Numbered from the stretch's first letter, positions 33,339 to 46,825 are shown. The stretch is DNA of 64,000 bases from Leptidea sinapis (GCF_905404315.1 NC_066292.1:4402001-4466000); one strand, 5' to 3'. The notes: a model not told the origin generated them from the sequence alone. Numbers and translations: made by a program.

Positions 33339-33660
33339 ACCAGTGGGAGGCTCCTTTGCACAGGATGCCGGCTAGATTATGGGTACCACAACGGCTCCTA
33401 TTTCTGCCGTGAAGCAGTAATGTGTCAGCATTACTCTGTTTCGGTCTGAAGGGCGCCGTAGCTAGTGAAATTACTAGGCAAATGAGACTTAACATCTTAT
33501 GTCTCAAGGTGACGAGCGCAATTGTAGTACCGCTCAGAATTTGTGGGGTTTTTCAAGAATCCTAAGCGGCACTGCATTGTAATAGTCAGGGCGTATCAAT
33601 TACCATCAGCTGAACGTCTTGCTCGTCTCGTATTTCATAAAAAAGTATCGTCGAACGTAT
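33339..33660 (+). mobile_element. SINE-like repeat family A, copy 8 (nearly full length)
   Basis: Runs from ACCAGTGGGAGGCTCC to CTCGTCTCGTATTTCATAAAAAAG with both hairpins preserved. Minus-strand frames here are incidental. Confidence 0.8.
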
Positions 33661-33939
33661 TTTCATAAAAAAAGAAAATTGTTTTATCTTTTGTACGGGC
33701 GATAGACTATGCCCATATAGAAAGACTATACAACAAACTTAAAAAAAAAGATTGTGTTTCTACTTACAGCCAATCAGATATGCATGAAAAATAATTTATG
33801 ACGTTGTTTCTCGGCTATATAAATAAATAATATAAATGTTAACACATTTTACAACTATAAGAACAAATTTGAATTAAATTATTAATAAAAAAATAATCTT
33901 TTGAATAAATAGTAACAACGAATTATATAAATCTAAAAC

Positions 33940-34135
33940 ATAAAGCTGTGGAATGAGCTTCCTTGTGCGGTGTTTCCGGGACGATACACCATGGGTACCT
34001 TAAAAAAAAGTGCGTACACCTTCCTTAAAGGCCGGTAATGCTCCTGTGATTCCTCAGGTGTTGCAAGAGAATGTGGGTGGCGGTGATCACTTAACACCAC
34101 TTGTACGCTCTTTTTCTCCTATTCCATAAAAAAAA
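33940..34135 (+). mobile_element. LINE family E 3' end fragment
   Basis: AAGCTGTGGAATGAGCTTCC, GTGTTTCCGGGACGATACAC and GTGATCACTTAACACC match 6475-6660. Ends in TATTCCATAAAAAAAA, the tail of the family. Confidence 0.65.
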
Positions 34136-34140
34136 ACATA

Positions 34141-36177
34141 TTTTACAACTATTTCTACACAAATAAAACGAAAAAAATAGCTTAAGAACAAATTTAAATT
34201 AAATTATTATTTAAAAACTTACAAACCTGCCTACGCTTATTCAAATCTAATTCATTTTTAGAATTATGGTTAATGTCTAAGCCCTCAATCCTTGAAGATA
34301 GATAATTGTGTGACTGCGAAAGCCTTGCTAAAGTTGAATTGGCTCCAAGCTTAATTCTGCAGAGTGGGAGTTTTTAGTTGTCACCTCAACCAAATGTCAA
34401 AATTTTGCAGAATACACATCTCCCAAGAATTGACGTTTGATCTTGTTACGAGTCAATTCGTGTTACAAGAATACGAATATTTTACTTTTTGACGTAAGGA
34501 CGATCCTGTTCTCGTTTTGGCACGAGAATAGGGCTATTGATCTATTTTACTCGATTGGACAAATTATAGACGGGTTATGTGTTTATCAGTCTATGTAGGT
34601 GACACGTGTGTTTGTTACTTTGTGGTGCTCTAGAGACAAAAACGCGTAGATCAACTTTGATAATTCTTACATCAGTAGAGCTGTCGAAAACTTGTGAGTT
34701 ATCTTAATACAGTATTGGTGATATTTTTAATTATTTTTGTTCAAATTTACTAGCACTGTCGTAGGCCTAGAAACTCATTAGGAAAACTCCAATATAAAGT
34801 TAAAATAAAGATTTAATCAATATTAAAATTTAAAACTCTATTCCCCAAATAAACTTTTACAATATCTCAATTCTCAATAGAAAAACACAAAACGCAGTAA
34901 ATCCCGACTTTCGATCTACGCGAAGATATTTCAATGAAACCCACCGAATACCGTATATAAAGAAGTTATATTGGCCGATCAGTATAATCCGTATCTTATT
35001 GGTGTTTCACTAAGGGCTTGGTTTACTTGAGTATTTTCGCTGTTCAAACATTTCGCATCTCTATAATTTTGTACGAGAGAATTATATATACATGAGTATA
35101 GGAGATCCGCCGCGCCGGTGAACGTTCGCGACCTTTGTATGGATAATTGTCATTTATAATGTACGTTACAATATAATTGCATTTTATGTAGAAATTAATA
35201 TTCTTAAATGTTAATAAACGAGCTAGTTTTAAGGTAAAATAGAACTTATTTCATTGATACTTCAGATAATGCAGTAATACTTCCAAGAAACTTAATTAAC
35301 TTGATTTTAGAAGGAAATCGAAAAGAGCAACCTTAGAGTTTCTTGCTAGTTCTTCTAGAAAATCTGCCTTTCGAATGAGCTGTATGAAAAAAATTACATG
35401 TTTCAAGTTTAATTTAATTTACCTATGAAATAAAATATTTTTGATTTGATATATCTTGACCCGCATCTTTTCATATTCGTTCGTAATTCTTACCTTAAAG
35501 GTACAGACACAATGCATACACTCCCATATATTAACATATACGTTAGGTGTAGTTTGTAGCTTATTGTAATTTCGAATGTAATTATTACTACCTATGGTTA
35601 GTTTGTTAGTCTTACTTAAACATCTGAATATGAACACCTTTTTGGATTAAAGTCTTGCACCTTTGTCCATGGGTATGCATCCCTATAATTATAGTCCAGA
35701 TTCATCTGTCTGTCTGAATGTCTTCGCTGAATTAAAATTTTAATTTGTCAGTTATTTTTTGTAGTCAATTTTCAGTGAAAGTTCACTGTCCAATTGCAGT
35801 AACTTTTCAGTTCAATATTAATATCTAATTTTTTAAAACGGAGAGCTCAAATATTGCTTCTTTAATACTTTTGTTGTTTAATTGTATGTCCAGAAAACAT
35901 CACCATTGTTGTTATTGCGAAGGTATTTTACAAAAGCTAACCTAGTGTTTTGACAGAGTGTGTGGAGGTGAGAGATTTTGTAATAAAATTAGAAACTTCA
36001 ATCTACAAAGTCAATCAAGCTCCCGTGGACTTTCGAAAGGGTAACGCCAGGAAGTAAGCAGCAAAAATCTTTCAAGTATATGAAACTAGTTTTATGAACA
36101 CCATCATGCATGAAAATACCGGAAAATATCACCTACTGTCAGATGTGCGTTGGTGATGATTCAAATATATAATAAAT
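34141..36177. other. No supported feature
   Basis: AT-rich probable intron. Short open frames (for example 35419-35637, minus) have no protein-like features. Confidence 0.4.
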
Positions 36178-36290
36178 GCCCGGCAACGCTCCTGTAATTC
36201 CTCTGGTGTTGCAAGAGAGCGTGAGCGGCGGTGATTAACACCCAAACGCTCGTTTGTCCTTCTTTCACTCTTGTGTTGATATAGAGTTAT
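36178..36290 (+). mobile_element. LINE family E 3' end, short fragment
   Basis: CCGGCAACGCTCCTGTAATT to CGCTCGTTTGTCCTTC matches the last 110 bases of the family. Frames overlapping it on the minus strand are incidental. Confidence 0.55.
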
Positions 36291-39075
36291 AATACAAATT
36301 ATTTTTTGCAATAAATATTATGGTATTTTTTAATAATAAAAAATGAATATAAAAAATAATAATTAAATATCATCATCGTTTATGATGTTAAACCATCGGC
36401 AAATTCTTATATAAACGTTCAGGAAGAGAAACAATTAACTGATAGTAATATGTTCAATGGACTATGAACTCTACAGCACTTTAAACATATCAAATAAGCT
36501 CAAATCGTATTCACATTTAGAGACAATAGAAAAACATTTACAATCATACACATGTGACTTCCTTTGAACAATTCAGTCTCATAGGTGTACAAAAAAATAC
36601 AATTTCCGATGTCGCATCCGATAGTATGCCACAAAAAAAATCTTTACAAAATTGTATCGACCAAGTAAACTTTGCCGCCCTACCGCAACGTAGATATAAA
36701 ACTCGCCTTTATTTCCTTGGGTTAAGTATTAAAATTATATATCAGAGTGAAAGGTAATGCGGTAGAATTATTAAGCCGTCATAAAAAGTGGTAGTGTGGG
36801 AAAGATTGAAGTAAAAAAACGCCACATCTGCGTCTTTATAGAGCTCGAGTACCTCAATGAGATGGGCCGTAACTCTATATCGGGAATTCGGGACTCTTTC
36901 TTATCATTGTAACGTGCGTCAATCTATCCCTTCTTTGTTTTGTGCCGTTGATGCTATCCGATGTAGATCTTGTCAGATCACCGATATTTGATATCAAATT
37001 ATTCATAGACAATATTTAACTATCGAACTTTACTTCAAATTGAACAATTGCCAAAATTAGACGTCATTCTTTTGTCCATGTGGACTTATGAATGCCTCTT
37101 GAGAACAACAATAAATTAAAAGTGACAAATTTTGTGAATGCTTTAGTTTAACTACTGATTTCATTATTTTGCTAATAAAATTTATCAATTTTCTAGAACC
37201 AGGTGGATAAAATCAAATACAATGTTCTAGGAAACGTAAATTTATATTGCCTATTTATGTATTAGTGCCGAGTAGGGATGGATACATAAGTTTTAAGTAT
37301 AAGTGTTTGAAGTTTTAACTACCTAGACTTCGATGACAATGATTTACTTCATAAGGTCTTTATTTATGATTGCATATATCTAGTTAGCTGTTAGAGTAGC
37401 AAAACAATATATTGCTCGGCACTCGGCAGAAGTGCTCGGTAGGAACAATCACTTGATGCACATATCCTGTGTAACGTGTCATTATATCTGATGATAGCTT
37501 CACGATTGGTGTGAGAACGTTTTTATATCTGCACTTTTCTGTTATTCGTTCGATCTATTGGTATAAGCTTTTCAAAAGCGTGTTCTAAACGAGAATTTAT
37601 CTTTTGTTATTATTGTCAACTCACCCCACATAATACATCATTCTTATTTCAAATTCGAACAGTCATTAAATGTTAGCCTAGCCAATAAGTTCTGCTAGAA
37701 ATAAAAATGCATTTATGTTTTATGACGTAGTGTAATCTTAATAAAACTTATATGTAAGTATTTATTTAGTAAAGTATCAGTACAAAATATAACAGAATTC
37801 TATTATAAATGTTTGTTATATTAACTTAATGCAAGCCTGTCTGTCTGGCCACCGATCCATCGATCTACGCATTCATGGAAAATAGAGTCACTGCTTGTTC
37901 TAGTGATTTGTAGAGCGACTCAATTTCGACATGTAAAGTACGGCGTAAATATATTTAAAAAAAACTCAAACTACTTATAAATCACGTTTATTTTCTTAGA
38001 AGTTTCTTATGCTGACACTTTGGATTACTGCGAATGGCGAAGATGATTTTTAGACTGTTTTCTGCTATTCTATACGTTTGTTTCTGGGTTTTTTCAGAGA
38101 TGGCTCACCGGCTTTCATTGATGTATCATAAAAAGCTTGGGGATTACATTTAGTGCTAGCACTAATTATTATCTATCACCAGATCACGTTTTTATGGTAG
38201 TGTTTGTGATCACTGCATCGGCGCATTGCTGACCAAAGAAGTACATAAACTAGAAAACCGAAAACACACGTACTTACGTGGTGGACGAGGATCGAACTTG
38301 GGGCCCCGCGGTGAGGGTCAAGACCTATTTCGCCAGTGTCGCTTAAAACTTTTCGACTTGTGGTGGATGGATGGAAGCAAAAGACGCCTCCAAAATCTGA
38401 TTAACGCACAAATGTTACAAGAACTTTGGCTGTTCAAAATGTAACTAAAATAAATTGTAAGAGTAATGAAAATAATAATGTTTATCGGAATCACGCACTT
38501 GTAATGGAAGAACATTTAGTAAACAAGCTTGTAAGGCTTAATCAATATTACGTATTTCTTAGAATTTTTTATAAAATATCCGAATGCCAACTGAGTTTTG
38601 GGGCCCTATGTCTCTCTTTTCGCTTTGCCTCTGGCCTTTGGGAAAGACTTTCTTAGCAGACGATGTCATTGCTAAATCCTTAACATAAATTTTAAATCCG
38701 CTTATAAATATGTTTTGAGAAGCGTGTCTACTCTTGGGTACAGATAATAATAATATAACATATCATACATTTATCAATACATGATCGATTGTAGATACGG
38801 CTACATATAGATACACCTCGACACCGGATGTACACCTTGTAGACAGCTGCTTTGTAAACTTAACAATTAATATTTACTGTAGTTGAATATGCTTGTACGA
38901 ATTGTGTGAAAAAAATAATTTATTTTATGTAAAATGTTATAGAGAACGAACCAGTTTACGTGTTACTTTTTTTTTGGTGTTTTCGGAAAACCTACAGCTA
39001 GGTTATTAACTAGTACATAATTAAATTCTGAAAGCTAAAAAAAATTTCAAAAATTAATAACTTAAGTACAATGAT
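36291..39075. other. No supported feature
   Basis: Probable intron. A GC-richer patch near 38280-38340 has a GTTCGATCC on the minus strand reminiscent of a B box, too weak to call. Confidence 0.35.
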
Positions 39076-39084
39076 AATCATAGG

Positions 39085-39692
39085 ACGAGATCAGACGACG
39101 GTGCGCCATCACCAGGTCTGCAGTGGAACAACTGGGAAAGATTTGGAGGGACAGGAGGATTACCAAGAAGACTAAAGTCAGATTGATGAAATGCCTTGTG
39201 TTTCCAATCTTTCTCTATGGAGCCGAAACTTGGTCTCTGAGACTGCAGGACCGCTGTAAAATCGATGCATTAGAGATGTGGTGCTGGAGACGCCTCCTAA
39301 AGATCCCGTGGACGGCATTTCGCACCAATGTATCCATCCTCAAAGAGCTTCGTATTAAAGACAGACTATCGTCAATTGTGCAACTAAGAATACTGAAGTT
39401 CTTTGGTCACGTCTCTAGAAATGAGAACTCGATGGAGAGACTGGTAGTTCAGGGCCAGGTGGAAGGCAAGAGAGCACGCGGTCGATCGCCAACCCGCTGG
39501 ATAGACGCCATCACAAAGGCTACTGAGTCCACCATAGTCCAGTGTACTCGCAACGCCTCTAACCGTCAGAAATGGAAGCACATCGCCAGGAGATCTACCC
39601 TCAGAAAGGATGTTGACCCACCGAACACTCCACCATGTACCTCGTCAGCGCAACCACGACCACTCTGACAAGAGTGTCCGACTAAGAAGAAG
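39085..39692 (+). mobile_element. LINE insertion with 9-bp target-site duplication, intact C-terminal frame
   Basis: A 5'-truncated endonuclease-RT LINE. The 181-codon frame (39123-39668) encodes the post-RT region: KCLVFPIFLYGAETWSLRL, EMWCWRRLLKIPWTAF, LRILKFFGHVSRNENSM and RGRSPTRWIDAITKATES. The 3' end is AAGAAGAAG. AATCATAGG is repeated perfectly at 39076-39084 and 39693-39701, marking the exact insertion borders. It has no RT catalytic motif, so it cannot move itself. Close copy at 2574-3005. Confidence 0.88.
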
Positions 39693-39701
39693 AATCATAG
39701 G

Positions 39702-41529
39702 TAATAATTACGTGCTAGTAAGTGATCAAGTAAGCTGTGATGATTTCCCTAATAGTTGCTATAAGTTTCTTAATATCAATAATAACATAAATATAACTTG
39801 TACTTTGCGCGGAATTTTTTGGAATATAATAACTTAGCTTACTTGAAGGATAAAAAGGGAAAGACATACAAGTACACAAGCTATTACAACCTTGCCAACA
39901 GGAACTTCTTTAGTCAAGAAGGTTGGTCGTAAACTTTTTGAAAAACAAGTGACTTTTCCATCAAGTAATTACTTAGTTAGGTTTTACACTATATTATATG
40001 ATACAAATCGACGTTGTAACAGAATCGTAGTAAAGTATAATGGTAAAGAAGTTAACTAAATAGATCGTTAATCTGAACCTTGAAAAGATTAGAAGGAATG
40101 CGTGGTTAGCGAAGTAACTTTGCTAAGCTGCGAGGATCCAAGGATTTCCGAACGTCATCTAAACATACGTGCACCAAGCGACGCACAAAAAAGCGACAAC
40201 ATCCGATTCTAAAAATAAGCCGTATAATTACAGCGCAGAGCTGAAAGCGCAGTGCTTTCGCTGCAGCGGTTGTACCGTTGCCCTTGACAACCGAGACCCA
40301 GATAATATCGCGTTTCACACACACATTGTCACCTCACGCACACGTCAACGCCACAGACGAATCCCTGCGCACACATAAGCAAGCTATAATATCACAGGCA
40401 CACATCGCAAGTCTGCGTTCCTTTCCGAGCTTTTTAATTTTTTTGTCGAGCGTTCTTTGTGCATATCTACAAAGAGTTTCGCCTTGTGATTTAGTCGCGA
40501 CGTTTTGATCGTGCCTTGATGGCGCAATGAGCGAATCATTTCTCATGCTTCACATTTTTCTGACGGTCACAATACAGACGATTTATGTCTCATTAGTAAT
40601 TACTTCAATTAACCATATTTGAAGCCATGTAGAATTTACAGATTGTTAAGTACGAAGCCACGTAACTGTTTTAGTTCCATAACTACTAATAGTCGACAAA
40701 AGCTTTCTAGTCACCACTAGAAGGCTTGTGTCGACTGTACTACCTGTACTGTAGTACAAAAGTATTTTAGAGTATAATATTTAAATATTAACATGATGAA
40801 ATCATCATTGTTAGAAAGTATAAGAGTCTTAAACTTTATTTAATATGGGCTAATATGTAATAACAAATAAATGAACTAATTTCCATTAAAGGGTTGAAAC
40901 ATTGGGGAACTTTCATTTTTTTTAGATAAAAACTTTTTAGATAAAATTTCCACTTATAGTAATTAATGAATTGAAAATTAGTGCCCTAAACATACCAATG
41001 GCGTTATGAGATAACAAAATGGAAAATTAATATAAGAAGAAGTAGGAATACGCAAGAAAAACGCACGTTGCAAGATGTACTTATAATAGCGACACAATAG
41101 TTGTATTTAAGTTTAACTTATAACTAACATTGTGATAAGCTTAATGAAAACGGACTTAAAGACTAAGATATGAGCATAGAATGCGACACACAAATAAATT
41201 ATTAATGAATGACGTCATTCAGGCACTGTTGTGAGATCGGCTTAATATTCTTTGAGTAATAATGTATAACATAAGAAAATAAAGTGAAAATACGGATGTA
41301 GTATCGAATATAGAAAGCACTTTAAACTTCAGACAGTTTTTCTACTTCAGAATAATACTGGTGGATAGACTGAATTAATGAAATAAAGACAAGTCATAAA
41401 TTGCGTGACTCTGTGAAAAGCACAGTTGTTAGAAAAAATATATTCTCATAACAGTAAATACTTGTTGCTAAATATACCATATTATTTTCTAAGAGTTACA
41501 TTTATCACAAATTTACAATTATAAACTAA
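39702..41529. other. No supported feature apart from a GC-richer patch
   Basis: 40100-40540 is less AT-rich and holds GTTGCCCTTGACAAC (40277-40291), an X-box-like palindrome. Several short overlapping frames on both strands reflect composition. No gene supported. Confidence 0.35.
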
Positions 41530-41732
41530 CTAGCTGCCCCGACAGACGTTGTTCTGTTCATATTAAAAAAAAAACTCTTGCGGATGTAATTTCGTAAAAT
41601 CCGTTCTTAGCTGACCTCTACTCGGCGAAAGGAATATTCCTACCAAATTTCAAGTCTACGCCTAATGGTTCCCAAAATATCGTGATGAGTGACTATATAC
41701 GTGGAAATCTCTTATATATATATATATATAGA
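41530..41732 (-). mobile_element. Helitron-type element, second subfamily, short
   Basis: Minus strand starts TCTATATATATATATATAAG and ends GAACAACGTCTGTCGGGGCA, then GCTAG. The middle has ATTAGGCGTAGACTTGAAAT. Internally deleted relative of 21468-21805. Confidence 0.65.
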
Positions 41733-42085
41733 TAACCTCAAAATCAATACAAATATTACGTCAAAAACCACAATTCTCTTTAGTTAAGACTGCAAAAAAT
41801 ATACTACAAATCTCTTTCTATAACGCGGCAAATTCAAACCTAAGAAATGCCCAGGCATATTTATATGAGTAGGCATTTGAATATAAATATATATTATGTA
41901 ATAAAGTTGTAATAAAGTTCTTTAGGAAAACATAATATTTTCGATCTCTGCTAAGATATTTTTAGGACGAATGTCCATATCCATCCTATCCACTGAAGCG
42001 CGTAAGGAATAGATTTTTAAACAGGTTGTATTTATTTATTATTTCTCTATATCCATATTTTAACATACCAAGTTAGCATAAAGCT

Positions 42086-42350
42086 TTTAAGTGTGTAGCA
42101 GAGTGGTGATATTTTCTGCAGCAAAGTAATGGTATGCAAGCATTAATATGTTTCCGTATGAAGGACTAGCTAATGAAATTACTGGGCTAATGATACATAA
42201 CATCTATGTTATGATATATGAATTCAAATTTCATTCAATTAATTGAAGTTATGATGAATGAAAAGATTCAATAATGAAAGGGTAATGCCAGTTTTTGACT
42301 TTCAATAAATGATCACAATTTTGAATAAATATATTTGAATAAAACACTTT
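42086..42350 (+). mobile_element. Family A remnant followed by LINE 3'UTR remnant
   Basis: 42086-42208 shows family A landmarks (GCAGCAAAGTAATGG, GAAGGACTAGCTAATGAAAT, TACTGGGCTAATGA). 42275-42350 resembles a LINE 3'UTR (GGTAATGCCAGTTTTTGACT). Both decayed. Confidence 0.45.
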
Positions 42351-42796
42351 TAAAAAGATTTAAACGCGTGTAATTGTAACTGATTTTTTTACATTAGATT
42401 TTGCGTAAATGTTTTATTATTTTAGTTACCTATATCTTTCCACACACGTTTTCAGGGGGACTGTGGATGAAATGAATCAAGATAGTATTTGTCATAGTTG
42501 TCATTATAAAGTTTAGTGATATTTATTGCCTCGGAGGTGGTATTTGCTGTAGACAAATGGTTTTTGGCAAAATTTACTGACAGAGCCCTCTTCTTTTTGG
42601 TATGTGTAGTTTTGGGTTTTAATTTAGAGATTAATTGGATCTCAAAGGTAAAGTCTTCTCTATTGAATTTTTTTTTATTTCAATGGCTGTTTTTTAATTA
42701 CAATTCCACGCGTTTTAATTCCTTAGAAGGTGTTTTATTTAAAAGTGTAACACTCGCGGTAATCAAAGAAAATATTAAATATATTTGAACTTGAAT

Positions 42797-42890
42797 ACTT
42801 AGCAGCATTGCAATGTAATAGGGAGGATATATCACTTGCCAACATATGATCGTCTTGTTCGTCTCATTGCTTTAACCCATAACAAAATTT
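42797..42890 (+). mobile_element. SINE-like repeat family A, 3' remnant
   Basis: AGCAGCATTGCAATGTAATAGG to GTCTTGTTCGTCTCATTGC is the last third of family A. Together with 42086-42208 it may be one copy split by about 590 bases of inserted sequence. Confidence 0.5.
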
Positions 42891-43208
42891 AGAATGATTT
42901 ATAAATAAAGCTATTAAGCTGACTGATGTGTCCAAAATTATACAGATAAAAATAATATCGCAAAGACACAGTTTTAAATCTTAACTGTACAAAAATAGTT
43001 TATCCTGAAATAGTGATGCCGAAATAGAGCGTAGTAGCGTACAATTCTATTAATAGGTCGTTTACTAGCGGCTTAGATCCGTTGTACTAAATGTTTGGTA
43101 AATAAGGGCTCGTAAAATTATAAGCAATAATTATTCATCTCTTCTTCATTATAATAATGAATAGATATTTTATGAGAGCACTTCACAGTTAACGTTTAAT
43201 ATTCTAGG

Positions 43209-43379
43209 CTTAGATAATTTCAGTCTAGACAGAGCCTCTTGCGGCCAGACAACCGTTGAAAACAGACCAGGACACACTCGCGATTTGTGTGTCACTTTGT
43301 GTAACTAACTGTCAACGTCAATTTTTTTTCGACGTTTTCTCAGCTGTCACAGCCAATCTAGACGTATAAATGATCTAAG
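43209..43379. mobile_element. hAT-like MITE with perfect 8-bp target-site duplication
   Basis: CTTAGATAATTTCAGTCTAGA...TCTAGACGTATAAATGATCTAAG, 171 bases. ATTCTAGG is directly repeated on both sides (43201-43208, 43380-43387). The interior is an internally deleted and inverted version of 48519-48723. The best-preserved insertion of this family here. Confidence 0.88.
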
Positions 43380-44140
43380 ATTCTAGGTTATTTTTAATTA
43401 TTTTCGGACGGTAGTAAGAAATACAGGAATAATAAGATATTTTTGGAAATCCTTACAATAAAATATAGACCTGAAATCTTGAGTTATAGCATTAATAATG
43501 TGTTATCATGGCAGGTTTGTTGCATCATTTTACATATTATATTGTAATGATTTGTAAATCTATGGAAATGTAAATCTTGATATAAAAGAGTGGCAATTAA
43601 TTTCTTGCTACTTCTTCTCATTAGCTCAACCCCTTGCGAAGTAGCAGTAGATTTAATTGAAAAAATATTTTTTTGACATTCGTAAGTGTCATTTCCGTGA
43701 CCAACATGAAGAAAGTGATTTTGAGTTTGAGTTTATCTATGTTGCATTGTGGTCCGCTACGCTATAGGCCGTTTTGTAACGCATTGCCACTGTCTCTGTT
43801 ATCGGCAGAGTCTGAAACTTTACTTTCGTGTAATGTAGGTACCAGTATGTGTAATATAACAGTAATTGATTAATGTTAGTTAATAATATTATTCATAAAA
43901 CTTAACTTAATTTTATTTGGAGGACAAACGGGGTAGATACACCAAATTAATTTCATCCCAAAGTTTGATTTTACGTGAAAAAATAGGTAACTTATTAGTA
44001 TGGAAAAATTACATTTAGAAAGCGGTTAAAAAATGAATTTAATATTAGATTATTACATATTAACTTTCACTGTTACTTTGAAAAATTATCGAAAACGTTC
44101 GGTAACACGTGCTATGTTACGTAACTGAGTATGAAAACGA

Positions 44141-44607
44141 ATGCAGTACCAATTAATATATTTTGACACAATTATAGATGACGATTCTCGCAATAGGCGT
44201 GTAGAGCAGCTGCTACGGGCGTTCAGCAGGCGTGGAGGTGGCTATCTGGCTTGTGATTGGTCAGTTTCATCGCCTGTTATCATAAGACCTAATTATAAAT
44301 CACTCTATGATTTTCCTTATTCCGAACGAGGTTTAGTACCAAGAGACCTGTCTGTTTTCTACCAGCATATCGCTTGATTTTTTTATGTATGTGAATGACA
44401 AAGGAGCATTTACAGGGGTCGGTGATCACCGCGGTTTACCGACTCTTGTTTGAAAATAAACTAGTGATATTGATAAGTAAATGCTATTTTTATCATGAAA
44501 GAGTTTCCTACGGAGCGCCATGTGATATAATTCTGGCAAAAATTTATAAAAGCGTCAGTGTACCAATGTGTTTTGAGTATTCAGCGGTATTATCCGGTAT
44601 ACGTTAA
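44141..44607 (+). other. Two adjacent unrecognised open frames
   Basis: Frames of 78 codons (44141-44377) and 70 codons (44395-44607) follow each other. The first has a moderately protein-like makeup (VEQLLRAFSRRGGGYLACDW). No domain, splice evidence or repeat match is evident by eye. May be a decayed transposon gene or chance. Confidence 0.2.
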
Positions 44608-44717
44608 GGTATATATTAGGCAATTATTGTTGCAGGAGAATGCGGGTAGTGATCACTAAGTAAATCAACAATTAATGTAACTCTCACGATAATTTAGAAA
44701 TTATTAATTATTTTTGT

Positions 44718-45055
44718 TTTTTCGACATTCATCATATCCAGCGTAATCCGGCCAACTGGCCAGATCGTCGGTCCATCTTGTGGTGGGCCTACCAACACTG
44801 CGTCTTTCGAAACGTGGTCGCCATTCGAGGTCTATACTGCCCACCGACCAATCGTCCGTCGAACTATGTGCCCTGCCCATCCCCACTTCTGTTTTGCAAT
44901 TAATTAGACTATGTCAGTGACTTTGGTTCTCCTACGGATATCTTCATTTCTGATTCGATCTCGCAGGGAAACTCCGAGCAAAGGTCTCTCCATTGCCCTC
45001 TGAGCGACCTTGAGCTTTCTAGTTATAGTCTTCGAAGTTGTCTCGATAATATTTA
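44718..45055 (-). mobile_element. LINE C-terminal fragment
   Basis: Minus strand: GVSLRDRIRNEDIRRRTKVT-like, then WGWAGHIVRRTIGRW-like, WRPRFERRSVGRPTTRWTDD and LASWPDYAGYDE. Same clade as 24120-24535, less complete. Confidence 0.75.
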
Positions 45056-45693
45056 GGTAGCGAGATATACTTTACTGAAACCGCCAACCGTGTGTTAATG
45101 AGTTATTTCACGACAATCCCTGTCTATTAGTAATATTTGACTTTTTAATACTTTCATAATTCTAAAAGAAAACAAGACGTAATTTATCCATCTATAGCAA
45201 CTAACAGTAATCAAATACATATTTTTCAATATTATATATAAGCGGATTAAATTTGGTTTAAGTGGCAATCTGATCTTTAACTGAATTATGTTCACAATTC
45301 CCATACGTGGCGCAAGTTCCTCTTCATGACGTTCGCTGTTTGCCAGTAAAAGTTCCATCAAATTCGGTCAAATTGTTTTTACTTACATTGCAAACAAATA
45401 CTTCGATTTTATTTAATATTCATAGAAAGTAGCAATTTTGTTGAAATATAGATCTATTTCAAAATTAAATAGGAACAGTGCTCATCAGTGTGTTCTTCCG
45501 TAAGGCCCGTTAGTGCGAACGAGTGCGCACTATAATTGGTAAAACCGCTCCCTCATATAATATGCTGCGCGTGCCGCAGTCATACAATTAGTATGATTGA
45601 TTTAGCTAAGCATCCAATTTCTATCTACTATTTATTTATCTATTAAGGAAACAAACAGATACATCACTATAATAAATAATTTATTTATTAGAA

Positions 45694-45940
45694 TACAAAT
45701 GATTTGAGTTTTCTTTAGTGTTAATTCCGCCAATATTTGTCTTTAAACAATTCGACATGAGTTTCACCTCTACACGAGGCATCCTCAGGACGTGTTGTCT
45801 CGCCTTGACTAGACTTGAGTCTCATGCCAGATTTTGGCGAGACAAATATTGGCGGAATTAACACTAAAGAAAACTCAAATCATTTGTATAATTATGGATT
45901 TCCGCAAAGTAACGCCTGCTTCAATAAATTTTCTATTTAT
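45694..45940. repeat. Repeat family F, copy 2, with perfect 48-base inverted repeat
   Basis: Arms 45694-45741 and 45841-45888 are exact reverse complements, separated by 99 bases. Shares GGCGGAATTAACACTAAAG and GTGCCAGATTTTGGCGAGAC-like parts with 8366-8645. Transcription through it would give a long hairpin. Confidence 0.85.
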
Positions 45941-46825
45941 TAGAATTCAATGATACAGACATGACAACAGAACGTTAATATAAACAAAAGAATATTTAGG
46001 CGAATACACAATATTATATAAAACAAGATACCGAGTAAGCGAAATAGTTCTATGTAGATGTATTTATGTTTGTATATATGTTATTATTTCACTCCACTAT
46101 CGTTCTACAAATCATTATGTAAATTGGCATGTATTATCATACTCAGATCGTTTGAACACTCACAAAATTTGGACAATTATAGGGCAGAGGAGGAGGATGT
46201 GACGGAGATTTCCTGTATTTATATCTGTAAATTCCAACAATTTTTCATGTGGTGTCTTGCTATGCCAAAATTTTAAGAGTTCCCGATGAAGCGCTATACT
46301 AATTTAACACGAACGAAGTCGAGGACAGATGGTAGTAACTAAGTAGTATGTGAAAATGATAAATCATGTTAGATTAAGCTAAGTCATTGTGTATCACGAC
46401 TATGAGCGAGGGAAAAGCCTGATTGACGTCATTATCTCATGTAAAGCTAAATACTGTATGAAATAAAGTCGCGGTACACTGATCGGGGTTTTACAAAGAG
46501 GACAAACGCGCAATAGACAAATCGGAAGAATATAACATAGCATAGTTGACATCATCTCATCATCAGCTTATATTTTGAAAGGTGATGCTGGTTTGCTTAT
46601 TGCGAGCGTTACTGAATTGATAATTTTGGGTTTCAATTTATTAACAATCTGGGCACATTTGATGGCAGAACGGTGATAACTTTCAATAAAAATTGAAAAA
46701 ATTAATATTGCGGGAGTGTTTTTAGATGACATGGCAGGAGAACGTTTTCTATACATTCAGACAGTTCAATTACAATTTTATATTTTAATTCAAAATAAAG
46801 GTTAATTGTTGTTTAATAATTGTTT

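Noticed and set aside
40106..40546. Cluster of overlapping short frames on both strands near 40.1-40.5 kb
   Set aside because: No domain, no start context and no splice signals; they arise from a local rise in GC content.
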